Below, piece after piece: positions 59,284 through 64,000 of a DNA stretch of 64,000 nt. This stretch comes from JBDSSS01 sp963764195. Its GTDB lineage: Bacteria; Actinomycetota; Actinomycetes; Actinomycetales; Dermatophilaceae. How positions within the stretch are numbered: the stretch's first letter is position 1; each line of letters begins with the position of its first letter. The stretch is taken from positions 868,001 to 932,000 of the forward strand of contig CAVXRG010000010.1 in NCBI GenBank assembly GCA_963764195.1, in the 5' to 3' direction. A program made the translations under genes and the position numbers. Under the pieces are notes generated by a model. It was not told the DNA's origin. It did no database searches and saw nothing but the letters and a program-made list of their open reading frames with translations.

Positions 59284-61214
59284 TCCGCCAGCCATGCGGC
59301 ATACGCGTCGAAGGTGTAGGGCCGGCCGAGGAAGTCCTCGACGAGCTCGGCCGCGTCGTGGCGTCCGCCCTGGGCGAGCACCGTGTCGCGGTAGGCGCCG
59401 GCCACCTCCGGGTCGAAGAGGTCGGCCCGGTCGAACGCCGAGAACATGTCCTTGGCGATGACGAGCGACCACATGTAGGTGTAGTAGGCCGAGCTGTAGC
59501 CGTCGAGGTGGCCGAAGTGGCAGTGCATGTGGGTGCCCGGCAGGTACGGGAAGGAGGAGTAGCGCGCCATCAGCTCCCGCAGCCGCGCAGTGAGGTCCTC
59601 GGTCGGGTGGACGTGGAAGTCGTAGGACAGGGCGGCGTAGAACATCTGGGTGCGCGCGTCGTAGCCCTTGCCGAAATCGTCGGCCGTGCGCATCGCTGCG
59701 ACGAGATCGCCCGGGATCGTCTCTCCCGCAGCGTTCCTCGCGAAAGTGGCGAGCACGTCCGCGTCCCAGGCCCACTCCTCGAGCATCTGGCTGGGCGCCT
59801 CGACGAAGTCCCACTCCGTCGCGACGCCGGAGAAGCGGACCCACGGCATCCGCCCCGCGAGGACGTGGTGCACGAGGTGACCGAACTCGTGGAAGAGGGT
59901 CACCACCTCGTCGTGCTCCATCAGGCCCCGGTTGAAGTTGCAGACGAGGACCCCCTCGGCCAGCTGCCGGTCCGCGACCCCGCGGACGAGGTCGAACTGC
60001 GCGGCGTGCTTGTACTTGCCGTCGCGCGGGTGCAGGTCGAGGTGGATCCGCCCGATCCGCTCACCCTCGAAGGACACGTCGTACGAGGCCACTTCGTCAT
60101 GCCACGTGCCCGCGTCCTCGACAGGGGACCAGGCGAGGCCGAAGAGCCGGCCGGTGACGTCGAGCAGCCCCTGGCGCACGGCCTCGAAGGGGAAGTAGGT
60201 ACGGACCCGCTGCGCGTCCACCTCGAGCTGCTCCTTGCGGACGAGCTCGGCGTAGTAGCTGACGTCGGCGCCGTCGATGTCGTCGGCGTCGGGCCGGTCC
60301 TCGCGGAGCCGGTCGAGCAGCACCTGCTTGTCCCGCTCGGCGCTCGCCGTCGACAGCTCGGTGATCTGCTCGATGAATGCAGCGATCGCGTCACCGCTGC
60401 CAATCATCTTCACCTCGGCATCGAAGTCGGCCCACGTCGGGTAGCCGAGCAGGGACGCGTGCTCGCGCCGCACCGCGAAGAGATCCTGGAGCACCCGGTC
60501 GTTGTCGGGCCAGGCGATGGTGAGGAACTGCGTCGTCAGTGCCCGCCGGGCCTCGGCGTCGTGGGCGAAGGTGCGGAACGGGACGACGTCGGGGTAGTCG
60601 GTCGTCACCGTGACGAGACCGTCGTCCGCGACGGGGTGAGCCGCCACCCAGTCCTCGGGCAGGCCCTCGAGCTGGTCGGGCCGCACCCGGATGCTGCGGA
60701 CGTCCTCCCGGATGTTCTTGCCGAAGTCCTGGCTGAGCACGACGGCGCGCTCGCTCAGCTCACGCAGCCGGTCGCGGGTCGTCTCGTCGCGGTCGACCCC
60801 GGACCGTCGGAAGTCCCGCAGCGTCAGCTCGAGGACGCGTCGGGCGTCGACGTCGAGGCCGTCCACGCCGATGCCGGCGAGGACGGCATACAGCTCGGTG
60901 TCGAGACCGAGGTCGGTGTCGAGCTTCTGCACGTCCTGCGACAGCGCGTCGGCGCGGTCGCGGACCGCCTTGTCGGGGTGCACCTCCGAGAAGAGCGAGC
61001 CGACGGATGCGGCGTTGGACAGGGCGATCTGCGCGTCGTTCCACGCGGAGAGCACCTCGAGCGCCGGTGCCGACGAGTCGGCTTTGAGCGCATCGACGAT
61101 CGCGCGGGCCTCGGCCAGCTGCTCGGTGCCGCGGGTCGCGACCCAGTCGAGCCAGCTGTCGGGTCCGGGCAGGGCGAGGGGGGTGGGCGCGGTCGCGCCG
61201 GGGTCAGTCGTCAC
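59280..61214 (-). CDS. M3 family oligopeptidase (thimet oligopeptidase-like)
   Basis: A 644-residue zinc metallopeptidase of normal length for the family. The zinc motif HEFGH is H442-H446 (TLFHEFGHLVHH), with the third ligand glutamate in the EAPSQMLEEWAWD region that follows. It cleaves short peptides in the cytoplasm; there is no signal peptide. The GTG at 61214 was chosen because the longer frame to 61370 is serine/arginine-rich. An octamer (61224-61231) lies just upstream. It overlaps the MOSC gene by four bases, so they are co-translated. Confidence 0.92.
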   Translation of the reverse strand: MTTDPGATAPTPLALPGPDSWLDWVATRGTEQLAEARAIVDALKADSSAPALEVLSAWNDAQIALSNAASVGSLFSEVHPDKAVRDRADALSQDVQKLDTDLGLDTELYAVLAGIGVDGLDVDARRVLELTLRDFRRSGVDRDETTRDRLRELSERAVVLSQDFGKNIREDVRSIRVRPDQLEGLPEDWVAAHPVADDGLVTVTTDYPDVVPFRTFAHDAEARRALTTQFLTIAWPDNDRVLQDLFAVRREHASLLGYPTWADFDAEVKMIGSGDAIAAFIEQITELSTASAERDKQVLLDRLREDRPDADDIDGADVSYYAELVRKEQLEVDAQRVRTYFPFEAVRQGLLDVTGRLFGLAWSPVEDAGTWHDEVASYDVSFEGERIGRIHLDLHPRDGKYKHAAQFDLVRGVADRQLAEGVLVCNFNRGLMEHDEVVTLFHEFGHLVHHVLAGRMPWVRFSGVATEWDFVEAPSQMLEEWAWDADVLATFARNAAGETIPGDLVAAMRTADDFGKGYDARTQMFYAALSYDFHVHPTEDLTARLRELMARYSSFPYLPGTHMHCHFGHLDGYSSAYYTYMWSLVIAKDMFSAFDRADLFDPEVAGAYRDTVLAQGGRHDAAELVEDFLGRPYTFDAYAAWLAE

Positions 61215-61269
61215 GACGGCACTGTATGCCGCCGAGCGGGCCCTTCGCGTGCCGACGTCGGCCCGTCGT

Positions 61270-62559
61270 TCAGTCCCAGAGCCGGAGCGAGCGGTCGAAG
61301 ATCCCGGCGAGATCCTCGTCCCGGACAGGTCGCGGGCTCGTCGCGAGGAGGCGCTGCTGCTTGAGGGCACCGTCGACGAGGTCGTCGGTGTCGCCGGCGC
61401 CGTAGCCCACCCCCGAGGTGCCGTTGGGGATGCCGATGTCGCGCATCAGCCGGACCAGGACGCTCGGCAGCAGGTCGGCGGGATCGGCGGTGTCCTCGAC
61501 GCCCGGCTCGAGCAGGCGAGCCGCCGCGAGGTGACGCCCGGGGTTCGACGCGAAGGTCCAGCGGAACGCCTCCGGCGCGGTGAGCGAGACCGCCATCCCG
61601 TGCGGCACCATCGGCTCGTCCTCGGGGTAGTCGTCGGGGTGGAAACCCGTCACCCGGCCGGCGATAGGATAGGCGTTGGCGTGCGGCACGTGGACCCCGG
61701 CGTTGCCGAAGCCGAGACCGGCGAAGGTCGCCGCCAGGGCCATGTCGCCGCGCGCCCGCTCGTCCTCGCCGTCGTGGACGGCGGCGCGGAAGGCGCCGGC
61801 GAGCAGCCCCATCGCCCGCTCGGACCACAGGTCCGCGACCGGGTTGGCGCCGCAGTAGGGCACCCGCTGGTCGGGGGTCTTGCGCTCGTAGGAGGTGTAG
61901 GGACGCGCGGTCCAGCTCTCCAGGGCGTGGCAGAGGATGTCCATCCCGGCGCTCGCGGTGACCCCGGCCGGCTGCGTCATCGTCAGGCGCGGGTCGACGA
62001 CCGCGAGCGTGGGGCGCAGCCGCGCGTGGCTGATGCCGGTCTTCACCTTGAGGGCGAGCACGTCGAGCACGCAGATCGTCGTGCTCTCGGCGCCCGTGCC
62101 GGTCGTCGTGGGCACGGCGACGAGCGGGGCGAGCGGGTGCGTCGGGGCCCGGCCCTCCCCCACCGGGGCGTTGACGTAGTCCATCAGGGTCCCGGGGTTG
62201 GTGAGCATCAGGTCGACGGCCTTGGTCGTGTCGATCGCGGACCCTCCCCCGACGGCGACGAAGGCGTCGAAGGGCCCGTCGGCCCGGGCCCGCTCGATGG
62301 CCCGCTCGAGGCTGGCGTCGGTCGGCTCGACGTGGGCCGAGTCGTGCACCACGGCCTCGATCCCGAACGCGGCCATCTGGCGGGCCACCCGCTCCGGGAT
62401 GCCGGTCGCCGCGACCCCGGGGTCGGTGACGACGAGGACCCGGCGCGCCCCGAGCAGGGACAGGTCGTGGCCGATCTCCTCTGAGGCTCCCGGACCGAAC
62501 TTCAGCTGCGGCGCGCCGTAGGTGAAGACGGTCTCCGGGTCGGCGGGCAGGTGGGTCAT
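61270..62559 (-). CDS. Iron-type alcohol dehydrogenase family, hydroxyacid-oxoacid transhydrogenase-like
   Basis: A 429-residue protein of the iron-containing ADH family. It has FGPGASEEIGHDLSLLG, GGGSAIDTTKAVDLML (GGGS for NAD), VPTTTGTGAESTT, and the metal-site region MDILCHALESWTARPYTSY. The insert RVPYCGANPVADLWSE and the length point to the hydroxyacid-oxoacid transhydrogenase (ADHFE1-like) branch, which couples 4-hydroxybutyrate oxidation to 2-oxoglutarate reduction. GAGGAGG precedes the ATG at 62559. It stands 55 bases from the M3 peptidase start, on the same strand. Confidence 0.85.
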   Translation of the reverse strand: MTHLPADPETVFTYGAPQLKFGPGASEEIGHDLSLLGARRVLVVTDPGVAATGIPERVARQMAAFGIEAVVHDSAHVEPTDASLERAIERARADGPFDAFVAVGGGSAIDTTKAVDLMLTNPGTLMDYVNAPVGEGRAPTHPLAPLVAVPTTTGTGAESTTICVLDVLALKVKTGISHARLRPTLAVVDPRLTMTQPAGVTASAGMDILCHALESWTARPYTSYERKTPDQRVPYCGANPVADLWSERAMGLLAGAFRAAVHDGEDERARGDMALAATFAGLGFGNAGVHVPHANAYPIAGRVTGFHPDDYPEDEPMVPHGMAVSLTAPEAFRWTFASNPGRHLAAARLLEPGVEDTADPADLLPSVLVRLMRDIGIPNGTSGVGYGAGDTDDLVDGALKQQRLLATSPRPVRDEDLAGIFDRSLRLWD

Positions 62560-62678
62560 GGCTCCTCCTCGAGTCTGGTTCGCAGGCATCGTCGCACGGG
62601 GTGTGTCCCGGGCCCGATGCGCGGGTCTCGCTGCGCTAGCGTGATCCGACGTTGACGTCCACCGAAGGGATCACGGGC

Positions 62679-64000
62679 ATGAACGTTCTCGCAGGGCTAC
62701 CGGCGGCAGGCACCTTGATCGATGCCAAGCTGGTCGACTACCTCATCATCGCGCTCTACTTCGTCTTCGTCCTCGGCATCGGCGTGATGGCCCGGCGGGC
62801 GGTCTCCAGCTCGATCGACTTCTTCCTCTCGGGGCGGTCGCTGCCCGCGTGGGTCACCGGCCTCGCCTTCATCTCGGCCAACCTCGGCGCGGTCGAGATC
62901 ATGGGCATGTCGGCCAACGGCGCGGAGTTCGGCATCGCGACGGTGCACTACTTCTGGGTCGGGGCGATCCCCGCCATGCTCTTCCTCGGCGTCGTGATGA
63001 TGCCGTTCTACTACGGCTCCAAGGTGCGGTCGGTGCCGGAGTTCATGTTTCGGCGCTTCGGCACCGGGGCGCACCTCGTCAACGCCCTCAGCTTCGCGGT
63101 GGCCCAGCTGCTCATCGCCGGTGTCAACCTCTACCTGCTCGGCTCGATCGTCCAGGCCCTGCTCGGCTGGCCGCTCTGGGTCGCGCTCCTCGTCGCCGCC
63201 GCGATCGTGCTGTCCTACATCACCCTCGGCGGCCTCTCGGCGGCGATCTACAACGAGGTCCTCCAGTTCTTCGTCATCGTCGCCTCGCTCCTGCCGCTGA
63301 CCCTCATCGGGCTGCACCGCGTCGGGGGCTACGACGGTCTCAAGCAGAAGATCACCGACTTCGCCGCCAGCGCGCCCGCCAGCGCGGGGGTGCCGCCGGC
63401 GGACCAGCAGCTGCACTCCTGGCCGGGCCAGGCCCTCACCGGCTTCGACTCCCCCGTGCTGTCGGTCATCGGGATCGTCTTCGGGCTCGGCTTCGTGCTC
63501 TCCTTCGGCTACTGGACGACGAACTTCGTCGAGGTCCAGCGGGCGATGGCTTCGAACTCGATCTCCGCGGCCCGCAAGACCCCGATCATCGGGGCCTTCC
63601 CGAAGATGTTCGTCCCCTTCATCGTCATCTTCCCCGGCATGATCGCCGCGGTCCTCGTCAAGGAGATCGGCGAGCTCAAGGCGGGCGGCACCCCGGCAGG
63701 CGGCGCGTCTGGCACGGGAGTGCAGTACAACGACTCGCTCATCCTGCTGATGCGTGACGTCCTGCCCAACGGCCTGCTCGGTCTCGCGATCGCCGGCCTG
63801 CTGGCGGCCTTCATGGCCGGCATGGCGGCAAACATCTCGGCCTTCAACACGGTCTTCAGCTACGACCTGTGGCAGCGCTACATCCGCAAGGACCACTCCG
63901 ACGACTACTACCTGCGGATCGGCCGCCTGGCGACCGTCGGCGCGACCGTGATCGCGATCTTCACGGCCATCATCGCGAGCTCCTTCTCCAACATCATGAA
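62679..64000 (+). CDS. Sodium:solute symporter (SSS family), cut by window edge
   Basis: At least 440 residues, running off the right edge, with eleven or so membrane segments visible. The family features are MNVLAGLPAAGTLIDAKLVD and FFLSGRSLPAWVTGLAFISANLGAVE (shown in part), then SVPEFMFRRFGTGAHLVNAL and YITLGGLSAAIYNEVLQF, which resemble SglT/vSGLT-type sugar and PutP-type transporters. Sodium drives solute uptake; the substrate is unknown. AAGGGA precedes the ATG at 62679 and TAGCGT at 62638 may be a -10 box. It is divergent from the transhydrogenase gene. Confidence 0.9.
   Translation, partial: MNVLAGLPAAGTLIDAKLVDYLIIALYFVFVLGIGVMARRAVSSSIDFFLSGRSLPAWVTGLAFISANLGAVEIMGMSANGAEFGIATVHYFWVGAIPAMLFLGVVMMPFYYGSKVRSVPEFMFRRFGTGAHLVNALSFAVAQLLIAGVNLYLLGSIVQALLGWPLWVALLVAAAIVLSYITLGGLSAAIYNEVLQFFVIVASLLPLTLIGLHRVGGYDGLKQKITDFAASAPASAGVPPADQQLHSWPGQALTGFDSPVLSVIGIVFGLGFVLSFGYWTTNFVEVQRAMASNSISAARKTPIIGAFPKMFVPFIVIFPGMIAAVLVKEIGELKAGGTPAGGASGTGVQYNDSLILLMRDVLPNGLLGLAIAGLLAAFMAGMAANISAFNTVFSYDLWQRYIRKDHSDDYYLRIGRLATVGATVIAIFTAIIASSFSNIM

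Noticed and set aside
1..64000. Octamer as KOPS, Chi or another strand-oriented signal
   Set aside because: Copies are split equally between strands in one replichore-sized piece; such signals are skewed toward one strand.
1..64000. tRNA, rRNA, SRP RNA, tmRNA or riboswitch
   Set aside because: I looked for cloverleaf-like and conserved RNA sequences and saw none; a covariance search would be needed to exclude them fully.

Overview
The window looks like a stretch of chromosome from a high-GC actinobacterium, most likely a member of the Micrococcales close to Intrasporangiaceae; the genus cannot be fixed from sequence alone. The evidence is roughly 70 % GC, strong GGAGG ribosome binding sites, frequent GTG starts, four-base ATGA/GTGA overlaps, DUF222-HNH and DUF6541 genes, and the classic actinobacterial run smc - ftsY - amtB-glnB-glnD - ffh - rpsP-khpA-rimM-trmD - rplS - lepB-rnhB-DUF2469-yraN-comM-dprA - xerC - M23 - rpsB-tsf - pyrH-frr-cdsA-rlmN. 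That whole backbone lies on the minus strand, so transcription runs right to left through most of the window.

Layout. 0-5.7 kb: an acyl-CoA synthetase cut by the left edge, an AEC transporter, a LOG-like protein, a PrpE-type acyl-CoA synthetase and rlmN. 5.7-9 kb: SDR, cdsA, frr, pyrH. 9-15.1 kb is accessory: a histidine kinase fused to a DUF4153/DUF4173-like membrane domain with its OmpR-type regulator, then a sulfur operon (sulfide:quinone oxidoreductase, TusE/DsrC, DsrE-like) with a CsoR/CstR-like palindrome just before its first gene. 15.2-17.1 kb: tsf and an rpsB with an expanded C-terminal repeat. 17.4-22.6 kb: DUF6541 membrane protein, aminotransferase, a repeat cluster and a DUF222-HNH gene. 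22.8-28.6 kb: M23 protein, xerC, acetate transporter, two Gfo/Idh oxidoreductases, GNAT, small genes. 28.7-38.6 kb: the compact dprA to rpsP block, with a TrmD-GNAT fusion and a lone FetB on the other strand. 38.8-42.3 kb: GNAT, amidohydrolase and an AbiEi-like gene bracketed by repeats. 42.3-53.9 kb: ffh, nitrogen genes, ftsY, smc. 54-64 kb: PPOX flavoprotein, chorismate mutase, acylphosphatase, cell-surface acyltransferase, a decayed NAD(P)-oxidoreductase, MOSC protein, M3 peptidase, hydroxyacid-oxoacid transhydrogenase and a sodium:solute symporter cut by the right edge.

The backbone genes cover translation (S2, EF-Ts, RRF, S16, L19, RimM, TrmD, RlmN, KhpA), membrane protein targeting and processing (Ffh, FtsY, two signal peptidases), chromosome upkeep (SMC, XerC, RNase HII), DNA processing for transformation (DprA, ComM) and nitrogen control (AmtB, PII, GlnD). 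No tRNA, rRNA, CRISPR array, prophage or insertion sequence was seen.

The most unusual signal is not a gene. The octamer GTATGCCG (or CGGCATAC) occurs about 42 times by hand count, roughly once per 1.5 kb, equally on both strands, in several reading frames and in gaps between genes, and once as an inverted pair forming the ffh terminator. Second is a composite palindromic repeat built on CAGACTGATC at four intergenic sites next to stop codons, two copies of which bracket the AbiEi-like gene.
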